From: Anatilimnocola aggregata
GTDB lineage: Bacteria > Planctomycetota > Planctomycetia > Pirellulales > Pirellulaceae
Assembly (NCBI RefSeq): GCF_007747655.1
Contig: NZ_CP036274.1
Coordinates: 3,162,001-3,226,000 of the forward strand
DNA: 64,000 nt
Direction: 5' to 3'
Part shown: positions 9,047 to 17,629 of the stretch, one piece after another
Numbering within the stretch: position 1 is the first letter of the stretch
Layout of the letters: each line of letters starts with the position of its first letter
Notes under the pieces: model-generated
Told to the model about the DNA's origin: nothing
Database searches by the model: none
The model's input: the letters and a program-made list of their open reading frames with translations, nothing else
Translations under genes and position numbers: made by a program

Positions 9047-10438
9047 TTATTGCTGCGCCAGTCGACTGGTGATCCACTGCTGGTCGTTGGGCGAGAGTTT
9101 GGCGAGGGGGATGGTGGTGTTTACGCCACTCGGGCGACGAAGGCGGACGATGCCGGCTTCGAGTGCGACGAACTCGGCGTCAGCAGTGTATTTGCCGCTG
9201 GTCCAAGTGCGGGGCTGGGGAGCTGGCGGTGTGGCCGTCGAAGTTTCCACTTTGTCGCGTTGCTGGGCGACGATTTGGGCCGCTTTTTCCGCCACGGTAG
9301 CTAAGACGGGCTTGGCAGTCTTCGTGGGCTGGGTTTGCATTGCCTTGACCACGCTAGTCACTTCGGCGGCTGGCATGGCGACTTGGACGACGCGCCACTT
9401 GCCGGCCTTTTGCACGCGGAGCGGGCTGGTTGAGTCGGTGGAGTGTTCGTGCATGGGGTGCGAATTGCCACGCAACACTTCCGCCGCGGCCGCGATAGTA
9501 GTGACGAGATCGCTAGAGCCTAAGTGCGTGGTCAGCATGTCGATGCCGGCTGATAGTCGCTCACCCACGAGCGAATCGTGAACCCAGAGTTCAATCGGGC
9601 AAGTGACGTTTTCGACGATGTGATGATCTGGCAATTCGATCGTTGCAGCACCAGCGCAGTTCTTGGTGGCAATGTGGAGATGGCGCGGAGTGGTGCAGCA
9701 AGTGAAGTTTGCTTCGCCTTGCGAATCGGTTCGCAGACCGACCATCGCCAGCGAACGATTGTCTAAATTTTTGTTGAGCTTTGCCAGGCGAACCTCGCTG
9801 GTCTTTTCAAAGCCCAGAGCGATTCGTTGTTCGGCACGGCGGCGAGCGATCTCGGTAACTTGCGGACGTAGTTCAGCCTCTCGTTGAGCGGCCCGTCGAC
9901 GGACGATACGGCCAAGCCAACCGCTGCGAGTCGAGGCGATTCCTTCCAGGGTGGAAGCCGTCGTAGCCTTCACCTTAGTCGGCTGGCCTACAAACCCTTC
10001 GCCTGGTTTGAAAACGACCAGTTTGGACGCCGAGAACTTGGTAACTGCCCGGCTGTAAATGATGGCCGGGCCATGATAGCCGGTGGTGCGGGAATGAACT
10101 TCGCCGTGAAAGTGAATGACAAACTTCGCCGCGTCGCCACTCTCGACCAGATTGACGTGAGTGTGACCGACAACTCTTCCTTTACCTTGGATGGCAGTTC
10201 CCAAGATGTCTTCGCGGATGTCGATGGGGCGGTCGATTTCCTTGTTATCGAGCATGCCGTTGAGCATTGCACCAGAAATGCGGAGCACCACTTGGTGATC
10301 GGGACTTGCGTCGCGAGTCGTTGGCTGGGCAGCGGGAATTGTTTCGTCGGCATGGGCACCGGTCGCTACTGCCAGCAAACAGGCCAGCGAAAAGAAGAAT
10401 GCCTGCTGAGGCTGATAGCAACGAAACGAAATCCACAT
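9047..10438 (-). CDS. Secreted protein of unknown function with C-terminal SHD1 domain
   Basis: The product is 463 residues with an N-terminal signal sequence (FFFSLACLLAVATGAHA). The central region (about 50-330) contains no family I recognise. The last 55 residues (RTWTSGKYTADAEFV..GIVRLRRPSG..IPLAKLSPNDQQW) match the SLA1 homology domain 1 pattern, which is repeatedly found at the end of exported planctomycete proteins and may bind other proteins or NPF-like peptides. The gene converges on the J-domain-like gene, with about 40 bp between stops. The SHD1 part is well supported; the role is not known. Confidence 0.75.
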   Translation of the reverse strand: MWISFRCYQPQQAFFFSLACLLAVATGAHADETIPAAQPTTRDASPDHQVVLRISGAMLNGMLDNKEIDRPIDIREDILGTAIQGKGRVVGHTHVNLVESGDAAKFVIHFHGEVHSRTTGYHGPAIIYSRAVTKFSASKLVVFKPGEGFVGQPTKVKATTASTLEGIASTRSGWLGRIVRRRAAQREAELRPQVTEIARRRAEQRIALGFEKTSEVRLAKLNKNLDNRSLAMVGLRTDSQGEANFTCCTTPRHLHIATKNCAGAATIELPDHHIVENVTCPIELWVHDSLVGERLSAGIDMLTTHLGSSDLVTTIAAAAEVLRGNSHPMHEHSTDSTSPLRVQKAGKWRVVQVAMPAAEVTSVVKAMQTQPTKTAKPVLATVAEKAAQIVAQQRDKVETSTATPPAPQPRTWTSGKYTADAEFVALEAGIVRLRRPSGVNTTIPLAKLSPNDQQWITSRLAQQ

Positions 10439-11516
10439 GGCCCGCTCTCCGTACCGACGTGATGAGCTCGATTCGCTTTAGGAATGCACTTCGTGTGCCG
10501 GCCGGAAAAAGTGTGCGGAAGGGCTCTTGCCGGCGAAATATCGCTCTCGTTTATCATCATACTTACCTGTCGAGATAACGGAATGGAGAACGTGAAACAA
10601 GATCATTGAAATCAGGATTTCTTGATGGTTCAAGCCAATGGTTGTGGGCCTCACTCGCCAGATATTCATATTTGGGATGTGACCAGACTTGTCCGTTGCC
10701 GTTGCTCCAATGTTCTCACGACGAGTTTCATCAAGTCGGTAGTAGTTAAGGAAAAAATGGCAATTTGTGACGAGGCGTTGTGGGGGTGATGTTGTCAGTG
10801 AATCGTTCCTGGTAATGGATCGCGTTGATCCCTTGATGCGCCCGGTGGTGGTTGGCACCGAGCCCAAGAGTGGTAGGTGGAGGGTCGCAAAAGCGCGCAC
10901 GAATTACGGAAATCGATTTTGGAAGTTTCCTGATGCCTGTAAGGACTTAGGTCGAAGGGTTTTTTTGTTAACTACTTGCGCAATAAATGATTGCGATATA
11001 TTGGTCATGTGCTTGGAAATTTGCAGTTAACGGAAATTTTTTGGCGTGGATCGTAGCGACTGCGGAACCTGGGGGGCAATGGCGAACTGAACTCGATGCA
11101 GATGCGTAGGGGACTTGAGTTGCCGGCAGCGAAGTGGGCGTGTGGTCAGCGAGCTGTTTTCGGGAAGCGACTTGGCGGTTCAAAACCGGGTGTGGCCGTC
11201 ACGTTGTGACTGCCTGTCTGGGCAAGAGGGGCGCAAAGTTACTTCTATGACTTTTTTGCCAAGAATGCGGGTTGTAGGTTTGAAATCCGGTCTGCGTTGG
11301 GCTAAGCTGCTGCGCTTTGGCCAACCGTGCGACGCTTTAACAGCGTTCTCGCTGCCCTTGATGTGCCAGCCGGGGTGTTCCGGGGATCGGATTGTTGCTG
11401 GGTCGGTAGTCATCGACTAAGCGAACATTAGCGCTGACAACGTTATTCCCACGAGACGGTAATCTCATCGGACAACCCAAGCCAAATTTTTCGTTCATTG
11501 TTTAGGAGCCTATTTG
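10439..11516. other. 1.08-kb intergenic region without a supported gene
   Basis: This region lies between the divergent SHD1 gene and the Gfo/Idh gene. It holds only short frames (up to 140 codons) with no recognisable features, and its GC content is visibly lower than that of neighbouring genes, with A/T-rich stretches near 10960-11035. A TAGGAG ribosome binding site at 11502-11507 serves the downstream ATG. Promoters for both flanking genes must be here; a long untranslated leader or a small RNA is possible but I cannot demonstrate one. Confidence 0.5.
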
Positions 11517-12839
11517 ATGTCGAGTAAGCAAACACGTCGTCGTTTTCTACAAACCACGGCAGCTGTTGGTGTGGGTTATTGGGCAGCCGGTGGTGTCTCG
11601 CCGCGTGTGAGCTTGTCGGCTAATGAAGAAATTCGTTTCGCCAGCGTCGGCGTCGGCGGCAAGGGGAGCAGCGACTCGGCCGATGCGGGGCGCAGCGGCA
11701 AGATGGTCGCCATCGTCGATATCGACGACTCGACCCTCGGCAAAGCTGGCGAGAAGTTCGAAGGAGCGCAAAAGTTCAACGACTATCGCAAGATGCTCGA
11801 CGAAGTGGGCAAGAGCATCGACGCGGTGACGGTCAGCACACCTGACCACTGCCACGCTGTGGTTGCTTCGGCCGCCATGAAGATGGGCAAGCACTGCTTT
11901 GTGCAAAAGCCGCTGACCAAGTCGCTGCACGAAGCTCGCCACCTGGGCAATCTGGCGAAGGAAATGAAGGTTGCCACGCAAATGGGCAATCAAGGAACAG
12001 CCGGCAACGACCTTCGCGAACAAGCGGCCATTTGCAAGAGCGGCGTGCTCGGCAAGGTGAGCGAAGTTCACGTGTGGACCAACCGCCCCGTTTGGCCACA
12101 AGGGCTCGACAAGCCAACCGACACCCCCGAAGTACCTAAGAACGTCCATTGGGACGAATGGATTGGCCCAGCTCCGAAGCGCGCCTTCCACCCGGCCTAT
12201 CATCCGTTCAAGTGGCGCGGTTGGTGGGATTTCGGCACCGGTGCTCTCGGCGATATGGCCTGCCATACGCTCAACATGCCATTCATGGGCATGGACCTGC
12301 GCGACCCAATCAGCGTGCAAGCGCTCACTTCGGGTCACAACAAAGAGACGTTCCCCAGCTGGTCGGTCATCACGTTCGAATTCCCCGAACGGAACGGTCG
12401 CCCGGCCGTGACCTTCAAGTGGTACGACGGCGGCAAGAAGCCTGACACCGCTTTGTTCCAAGGCGCGAAAGTGGCTGGCAGCGGTTGCTTGATCGTGGGC
12501 GAAAAGGGTTCGATGTACTCGCCTGGCGATTACGCCGGCAAGACCGAAATGCTCGGTGGCATCACCAAGCCAACGGTGGAATACACCAAGTCGCCCGGCC
12601 ACTTCGAAGAATGGGTCCGCGCGATCAAGGGTGGCGATGCAGCTGTTTCGAACTTTGGCGATTATGCATCGCCGCTGACCGAGACCATCCTGCTGGGCAA
12701 CTTGGCCGTTTGGGCCGCTGCCGAGAAGGAAGTCATGGGCAAGAAGATCGAATGGGATGCCAAGAGCCTGACGGCCACCAACGCTCCCGAAGTGGCTCAC
12801 ATTGTCAAGCCTGAGTTCCACAACGGCTACAAGCTGTAA
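11517..12839 (+). CDS. TAT-exported Gfo/Idh/MocA family oxidoreductase
   Basis: The ATG at 11517 is preceded by TAGGAG at good distance; an in-frame TTG immediately before it is less likely to be used. The 440-residue product starts with a twin-arginine signal (TRRRFLQTTAAVGVGYWAAG), so it is folded and probably cofactor-loaded before export. A Rossmann nucleotide-binding domain follows (GVGGKGSS.., VAIVDID), with the conserved VSTPDHCHA and VQKPLTKSLHEAR segments; the EKP-like triad is present as QKP. The C-terminal part has the usual Gfo/Idh/MocA alpha/beta fold. Planctomycetes carry many such exported paralogs, thought to act on sugars or glycans with a bound NAD(P). The substrate is unknown. 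Confidence 0.9.
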   Translation: MSSKQTRRRFLQTTAAVGVGYWAAGGVSPRVSLSANEEIRFASVGVGGKGSSDSADAGRSGKMVAIVDIDDSTLGKAGEKFEGAQKFNDYRKMLDEVGKSIDAVTVSTPDHCHAVVASAAMKMGKHCFVQKPLTKSLHEARHLGNLAKEMKVATQMGNQGTAGNDLREQAAICKSGVLGKVSEVHVWTNRPVWPQGLDKPTDTPEVPKNVHWDEWIGPAPKRAFHPAYHPFKWRGWWDFGTGALGDMACHTLNMPFMGMDLRDPISVQALTSGHNKETFPSWSVITFEFPERNGRPAVTFKWYDGGKKPDTALFQGAKVAGSGCLIVGEKGSMYSPGDYAGKTEMLGGITKPTVEYTKSPGHFEEWVRAIKGGDAAVSNFGDYASPLTETILLGNLAVWAAAEKEVMGKKIEWDAKSLTATNAPEVAHIVKPEFHNGYKL

Positions 12840-12861
12840 ATCGTCGGTGAGTCACCCGTAG

Positions 12862-12919
12862 GCGAGTCATTCCATGACTCGCTCCGGTCAACCGAACTCT
12901 CAGTCACGGAGTGACTGAG
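12862..12919. repeat. Two short perfect hairpins in tandem
   Basis: GCGAGTCAT-TCC-ATGACTCGC at 12862-12882 and CTCAGTCAC-GGA-GTGACTGAG at 12899-12919 each form a 9-bp stem with a 3-nt loop. They share the core (G/C)AGTCA and lie just before the terminator of the upstream gene. They could be mRNA 3'-end protecting structures or protein binding sites. Confidence 0.6.
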
Positions 12920-12965
12920 CAACGGTAACAGTCGACGGTGCAACACCAGAGTTCAACCTCTCCAC

Positions 12966-13010
12966 CCGCGGTCAGTCGGAAGATTCCGACTGACCGCGGT
13001 TTGGTTTCTT
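12966..13010 (+). terminator. Rho-independent terminator of the Gfo/Idh gene
   Basis: A perfect 16-bp inverted repeat (CCGCGGTCAGTCGGAA and its complement, 12966-12999) is followed by TTTGGTTTCTT. It ends the Gfo/Idh transcript before the Uma2 gene, whose ribosome binding site begins about 25 bp later. Confidence 0.85.
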
Positions 13011-13052
13011 GGGGGCGCATGAGTTAGAATTCAGGTGGAAGGAACGTTCCCC

Positions 13053-13619
13053 ATGATTATTGCCAACACGCCCATCACTCCTGAACAGCTGCTCGCCATG
13101 CCCGATAGCAAAGGGCTCGAGATTGTGGCAGGAAAGCTCGTGGAGAACAAAATGGGAGCGGAATCAAGCGAACTCGCAATCGTGCTGGCGAGCATCTTGT
13201 ATCAATACTGCAGCAAAGACCGTATTGGTCGCGTATTTGGCCCCGACACTTCGTTTCAATGTTTTCCGCACGACTCAACGATGGTCCGCAAGCCCGATGT
13301 GGCGTTTCTAAGCTACGCCAGATGGCCTGCCGATAAACGAATCGGAGCTTTCATCAAAGTCGCTCCCGAACTGGCGATTGAAGTTCTCTCGCCCAACGAT
13401 GTGATCAAAGAGGTCAATGACAAGGTTGACGACTACCTTGCCGCAGGCGTATCAACCGTGTGGGTCGTGAATGAGTTTCGCCGCTACGTGGAAGTCCATT
13501 CCGCAAACCAGCCACCGCGAATCGCAACTTTGAATGACGAACTGACGTGCGAAGAGATCCTGCCGGGCTTTCGTTGCGGAGTGAGCGAAGTCTTTGCCCG
13601 TATTCCCACGGCTGAGTGA
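13053..13619 (+). CDS. Uma2 family (DUF820) endonuclease-like protein, paralog 1
   Basis: The ATG at 13053 is preceded by GGAAGGA; a GTG 18 bp upstream is also in frame. The 188-residue product has the Uma2 pattern of the PD-(D/E)XK superfamily: RKPDVAF supplying the first Asp, ELAIEVLSPND supplying the acidic residue, then a KVDDYLAAGV helix and VWVVNE strand. The family is strongly expanded in cyanobacteria and planctomycetes and its cellular role is unclear. It appears to be a single-gene unit, isolated by the terminator upstream. It is clearly diverged from the two other Uma2 genes in this window, which resemble each other much more closely. Confidence 0.85.
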   Translation: MIIANTPITPEQLLAMPDSKGLEIVAGKLVENKMGAESSELAIVLASILYQYCSKDRIGRVFGPDTSFQCFPHDSTMVRKPDVAFLSYARWPADKRIGAFIKVAPELAIEVLSPNDVIKEVNDKVDDYLAAGVSTVWVVNEFRRYVEVHSANQPPRIATLNDELTCEEILPGFRCGVSEVFARIPTAE

Positions 13620-13783
13620 TTGGTTTCGCCAACCAGTTTCCCCGCCTCGCACGTTTTCCGGCCTTGCCCCCTTTTCGCCCAATATGGGTGCGGTAGGCTG
13701 ACGTTTTATCAGCAAATCGTTACGCGTTCTAAGCCGATTTGCCATTTCCATTTCGAGTTGTTCGGACCCGAGCCCAATCCAAC

Positions 13784-15019
13784 ATGAGCGACCCTTATTT
13801 TCAGCAGTTGTTTGCCGAGCGAATCGGTGGCGTGAATTACGGCAAGGGAACCGAGATCTATAAGTTCGAAAAGATCAAACGGGCCAAGCGGAAGGCACTG
13901 GCCGATTTTCCGAATCGGCTGCTCGTCGATTTCGGCATTGGCGAAAACGACTCGATGGCTCCCGAGAATGTGCGGGCTGCACTGACCGCCGAAGTCAACA
14001 AGCCCGAAAATCGCGGCTACATGGACAACGGCAATCAGCGGTTCAAAGAAGCGGCCGCTGCGTTCATGCAGCGGAACTTCGGCGTGAAGCTCGATCCGAA
14101 CACGCAGGTGAATCACTGTATCGGCAGCAAGCCGGCACTCGCGATGATCCCCGCCTGCTTCATCAATCCTGGCGACGTCACTTTAATGACGGTGCCGGGC
14201 TATCCCGTCGCCGGTACCCACACGCGTTACTACGGTGGCAATGTCTTTCGCCTGCCACTCCTCGCGCAGAACAATTTCTATCCCGATTTCAAATCGATCC
14301 CCGCGGACATTTGGACGAAGGTCAAGTTGCTGGTCATCAACTATCCCAACAGCCCGACCGGCAAGACCGCGACCAAGGAGTTCTACGAGCAAGTGGTTTC
14401 ACTCGCCAAAGAGAAGAACTTTGTCGTGGTGCAAGACGCTGCTCACAGTCTGCTGAGCTACGACCAAAAGCCCTCGAGCTTCTTGCAGACGCCCGGGGCG
14501 ATGGATGTCGGCGTCGAAGTTCATTCGCTCTCGAAGGGCTTCGACATGATCGGCTGGCGCATCGGTTGGGTCTGCGGTCACGAACGGATCGTGCGGGCCT
14601 TTTCCGATGTGAAAGACAACAGCGATTCGGGGCAGTTCGGCGCGATTCAAAACGCTGCTGCTGCCGCTCTCGATGACGACAGTATTCACGAACGGACGCG
14701 CACGAAGTACAAGCGGCGGCTGGAGAAGCTGGTCGCGATGCTGACTCGCTGCGGTTTCAATTGCAAAATGCCCGGCGGTACTTACTTCCTGTACACGCCC
14801 GCCCCCAGCGGCTTAAAGGATGGCACCAAGTTCGCAAATGCCGAAGAGGCAAGCCAGTTCCTTATTACGCAACTGTCAATCGTCACCGTCCCCTGGGACG
14901 ATGCTGGAGCGTTCCTGCGCTTCAGTGTGACGTACGAAGCCGCGGATGAAGCTGCTGAAGACGCCCTGATGGCAGCGGCCGAAGATCGGCTCAAGGGCTG
15001 CGGCGTCCAATTTTCCTGA
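13784..15019 (+). CDS. PLP-dependent class I/II aminotransferase, probable LL-diaminopimelate aminotransferase
   Basis: The ATG at 13784 (MSDPYFQQLFAERIGG) gives 411 residues, the usual size for the DapL group. The fold type I elements are clear: a glycine-rich nucleotide region (CIGSKPALAM), NYPNSPTGKTAT for substrate and PLP contacts, VVQDAAHS with the pyridine-binding Asp, SLSKGFDMIGWRIGW with the Schiff-base Lys, and FLRFSVTY with the carboxylate-binding Arg. DapL converts tetrahydrodipicolinate directly to LL-diaminopimelate for lysine and cell wall synthesis. The aminotransferase assignment is firm, but the substrate rests on overall resemblance and could be another amino acid. Confidence 0.75.
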   Translation: MSDPYFQQLFAERIGGVNYGKGTEIYKFEKIKRAKRKALADFPNRLLVDFGIGENDSMAPENVRAALTAEVNKPENRGYMDNGNQRFKEAAAAFMQRNFGVKLDPNTQVNHCIGSKPALAMIPACFINPGDVTLMTVPGYPVAGTHTRYYGGNVFRLPLLAQNNFYPDFKSIPADIWTKVKLLVINYPNSPTGKTATKEFYEQVVSLAKEKNFVVVQDAAHSLLSYDQKPSSFLQTPGAMDVGVEVHSLSKGFDMIGWRIGWVCGHERIVRAFSDVKDNSDSGQFGAIQNAAAAALDDDSIHERTRTKYKRRLEKLVAMLTRCGFNCKMPGGTYFLYTPAPSGLKDGTKFANAEEASQFLITQLSIVTVPWDDAGAFLRFSVTYEAADEAAEDALMAAAEDRLKGCGVQFS

Positions 15020-15099
15020 TAGGATAACGTGTCGCGCGTTGCCAGTCGCCGATTGTTTCGTTTATCGCTTCGTACTTCTCGTCGGTTTGGGGTGCTTGC

Positions 15100-16005
15100 A
15101 TGTGCAGTCGGATCTGGCTTGTCGCGTTGGCCTGTTTGCTCGGTGCTGCGGTCGGTTGTGGTGGTGGTGGCAGCGGCAAGAAAGAACTGTCCCTCGACGC
15201 CCAAGTGAAGAAGGCGAATGCCGAGACCGATGCCGGTCGCCGGGCCAAGTTGTTGGCAGGTTTGGGCGAAAAGCAACTCAAAGCCGGCGACGTCATCACT
15301 GGCGATACGACTTTGAACTCCGCGCTCGAATCGGCGATGGAGGTGGAAGAGCCTGGGAGCAAAGCCAGCGCCCTGATTTTTGTGGGCCAGGCAATGGCCC
15401 GCGCCGGCAAAGTAAGCGAAGCGAAAAAGACGTTGCGCGAAGCAGCGAAAACTCTGGAAGCAGTAGAAGACTCCGGGCCTAAGGCCATGGCTTTTGCGGA
15501 ACTGGGGACTGCTTCTGGCGTGCTGCTGAAGAATCCGGATCAGGCGACGGAGTACCTGAAAAGCGCGGAACTGGCCGCCGACAAGATTGAGTTGCCGGCG
15601 ATGAAAGCTGGCGCAATGGGAAAGATTTACGTCGCGTACGAGCGCTCCGAACGAGCGACGGAAGCTGAGGCAACGTTAGCGAAGGCCAAGACCTTTGCCA
15701 AGGAACAGCCAACGCCACGGGAACAGGTCGATTGCCTGGCTGAAATTGGCGATGCTTTGTCCAAGGCGAAAAAGAACGACGAAGCAACAACTGTCTTCAC
15801 AGATGCCGACAAAACAGCGGGTGACATTAAAGAGGACGAGGCCCGCGGCTACGCTTTTTTGAACCTGGCCCGTAAGCTGAAGCAAGCCGGTCGTCCCGAT
15901 GAAGCACGCAAGGCACTCTCGAAGGCCGATGATGCCGCGCTCAAGATCAAGGACGGCAGCCTTCGACAGCCCTTGATTGCCGAAATCCAAGCCGCGGCGA
16001 AATAA
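15100..16005 (+). CDS. Lipoprotein with TPR-like helical repeats
   Basis: The product is 301 residues beginning with a short hydrophobic signal and a lipobox ending in AVGC, so the mature protein probably starts at Cys20 followed by a Gly-rich tether. The remainder is helical, with repeated Ala/Lys/Glu-rich units of about 35-40 residues (for example SKASALIFVGQAMARAGKV, PKAMAFAELG), the spacing expected for TPR-like repeats. It is probably a scaffold on the periplasmic side of a membrane. The hydrolase gene follows after a single base, so the two form an operon. Confidence 0.75.
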   Translation: MCSRIWLVALACLLGAAVGCGGGGSGKKELSLDAQVKKANAETDAGRRAKLLAGLGEKQLKAGDVITGDTTLNSALESAMEVEEPGSKASALIFVGQAMARAGKVSEAKKTLREAAKTLEAVEDSGPKAMAFAELGTASGVLLKNPDQATEYLKSAELAADKIELPAMKAGAMGKIYVAYERSERATEAEATLAKAKTFAKEQPTPREQVDCLAEIGDALSKAKKNDEATTVFTDADKTAGDIKEDEARGYAFLNLARKLKQAGRPDEARKALSKADDAALKIKDGSLRQPLIAEIQAAAK

Positions 16006-16006
16006 C

Positions 16007-16873
16007 ATGCTGGTCGAACTGGTCCGCACGACAACTGCCGACGGCCTGCGGCTCGATGGCGCGCTTCACGCCAGCGACGACGGCAACGTTCGTAAGAAGC
16101 CTGCAGTCCTCGTGCTGCACGGCGTCGGCGGCAATTTCTATTCGTCCAGCACGTTCGAACCACTCCTCCCTAAGTTGCACGCGGCAGGTTACCCCACGCT
16201 CACTGTCAACACACGCGGCCATGATTCGGTCTTTGGTGCGCAGTTAGGGAACATTCGCCGGCGACTCGGGGCGGCTTACGAGATTGTCGATGAATGCCGG
16301 GCCGATATTGCTGCCTGGATCAAGCTGCTGGTGAGTCGCGGGCACCAACGGGTCATTCTGCTCGGCCACAGCTTGGGAGCGATTAAAGCCGTCTATGCAC
16401 AGGCCCACGATCGTCATGCAAGTGTTGCAGCAGTGCTTGCCGTGTCGCCGCCCAGGTTGTCTTTTACCGCTTTCAACAATGCAGCCGAAAGCAGCGTCTT
16501 TTTCGAATCGATGAGCATCGCTCGTGAACTCGTGAAGGAAGGAAGTGACGACGAGCTGTTCGATGCTCGCTTTCCTTTTCCGTTGTTAATCACGGCGGCC
16601 AGTTACATCGATAAGTACGGACCTGCCGAGCGCTACAACATTCTGGAGTTCACCCAACTTCTCCGCTGCCCCACGCTCTTCACCTACGGCAGCAAAGAAC
16701 TGGCCCAAGGGGGCATCGCTTTCGCCGGCTTGCCCGAAGCGATCAATAAGATCCCTGCACATGCCGCGCGTGATGTCATCACAATTCCCGACGCCGATCA
16801 TTTCTATACCGGCGTGCAAAAGCTGTTGGCCGACAGGGTAGGGGAGTGGCTGACGCAGCAGGGGATTGATTGA
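16007..16873 (+). CDS. Alpha/beta hydrolase
   Basis: I chose the ATG at 16007, one base after the TAA of the lipoprotein gene; this gives 288 residues. The oxyanion-hole segment VLHGVGGNFYSS, the nucleophile elbow LLGHSLGA (GHSLG) and the C-terminal DADHFYTG with the likely catalytic His are all present. The layout matches small serine hydrolases and esterases. No signal peptide is visible, so it is probably cytoplasmic. The tight coupling to the lipoprotein gene suggests a shared process that the sequence does not reveal. Confidence 0.85.
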   Translation: MLVELVRTTTADGLRLDGALHASDDGNVRKKPAVLVLHGVGGNFYSSSTFEPLLPKLHAAGYPTLTVNTRGHDSVFGAQLGNIRRRLGAAYEIVDECRADIAAWIKLLVSRGHQRVILLGHSLGAIKAVYAQAHDRHASVAAVLAVSPPRLSFTAFNNAAESSVFFESMSIARELVKEGSDDELFDARFPFPLLITAASYIDKYGPAERYNILEFTQLLRCPTLFTYGSKELAQGGIAFAGLPEAINKIPAHAARDVITIPDADHFYTGVQKLLADRVGEWLTQQGID

Positions 16874-16890
16874 TTGCGTGAAATGGCTCG

Positions 16891-17562
16891 CTATTTTCCT
16901 TCAAATTGCAACTCGTGATTTGGATTAAGTGGCTTCCCAATCTTCACAAAATTCGCCCGAAACTTGCTCAATTCCGCGCGTCCGTCGTTCCAAACTTTCG
17001 GCTCAATCCGTTTGTCGTGCGGCTGCCGCAGAGCCCAGTCGATTGCTTCCAGTTGAAGCTCGAAAAGTGGCTTGTCTTTGCGCGACTGATACCACACTTT
17101 GTATCCGCCTGTGCTCTCGATGAAATAAAGCGAACGAGGTACGCCAGTATCATCAAGAAACGCGATCTGGCCTTGATAAACTTCGATATGGGCGGCGATT
17201 AGACTCCTGCACGCGTGCCCGACGCTGTACGCCGCGAAGACACCGTTTGACGGAACTTCTCGCCAGTGCGAAAAGCGGTTGTCATCGACGCCTTGCATAA
17301 TCGACGGCAATGAAACTTCAAAGTTGTCGGCCAGTTGATCGTAAGCTGCCTTTACGTCTTTATAGGCAACGTCGCCAGAATTGCGCGGCGAGTCGAGCAC
17401 ATACGATTCCTTGTACGGCCATGCTTTCCGATTCGCTAATTGCTGCACCCAGACATCGCACTGCTGGCGAGTCACTTGCTGGTTAGCCGGTTTGTCCTGT
17501 GCGAATGCGAGGCATGGCAGAGATACGAGAAGAACTAACGCAGCTCGACTTATTGACATCAT
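16891..17562 (-). CDS. Secreted protein of unknown function
   Basis: With the ATG at 17562 the protein starts with a classical signal peptide (MMSISRAALVLLVSLPCLAFA) and has 223 residues; the 16 further in-frame codons upstream look unlikely. The mature part contains QQCDVWVQQLANRKAWPYKE and a WALRQPHDKRIEP stretch but no domain I recognise. It converges on the alpha/beta hydrolase gene with 17 bp between stops and precedes bioA on the same side without an obvious link. Confidence 0.6.
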   Translation of the reverse strand: MMSISRAALVLLVSLPCLAFAQDKPANQQVTRQQCDVWVQQLANRKAWPYKESYVLDSPRNSGDVAYKDVKAAYDQLADNFEVSLPSIMQGVDDNRFSHWREVPSNGVFAAYSVGHACRSLIAAHIEVYQGQIAFLDDTGVPRSLYFIESTGGYKVWYQSRKDKPLFELQLEAIDWALRQPHDKRIEPKVWNDGRAELSKFRANFVKIGKPLNPNHELQFEGK

Positions 17563-17629
17563 TGCAAGATTCTCGGACATTGATCGCCAACACGTAGTAT
17601 AAGCCGGCATAATCTACCAGGCACGTATA

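Noticed and set aside
11547-12821. 424-codon minus-strand frame opposite the Gfo/Idh gene
   Set aside because: The plus strand encodes a clear TAT-exported oxidoreductase; the antisense frame is His/Arg/Ala-rich and has no family.
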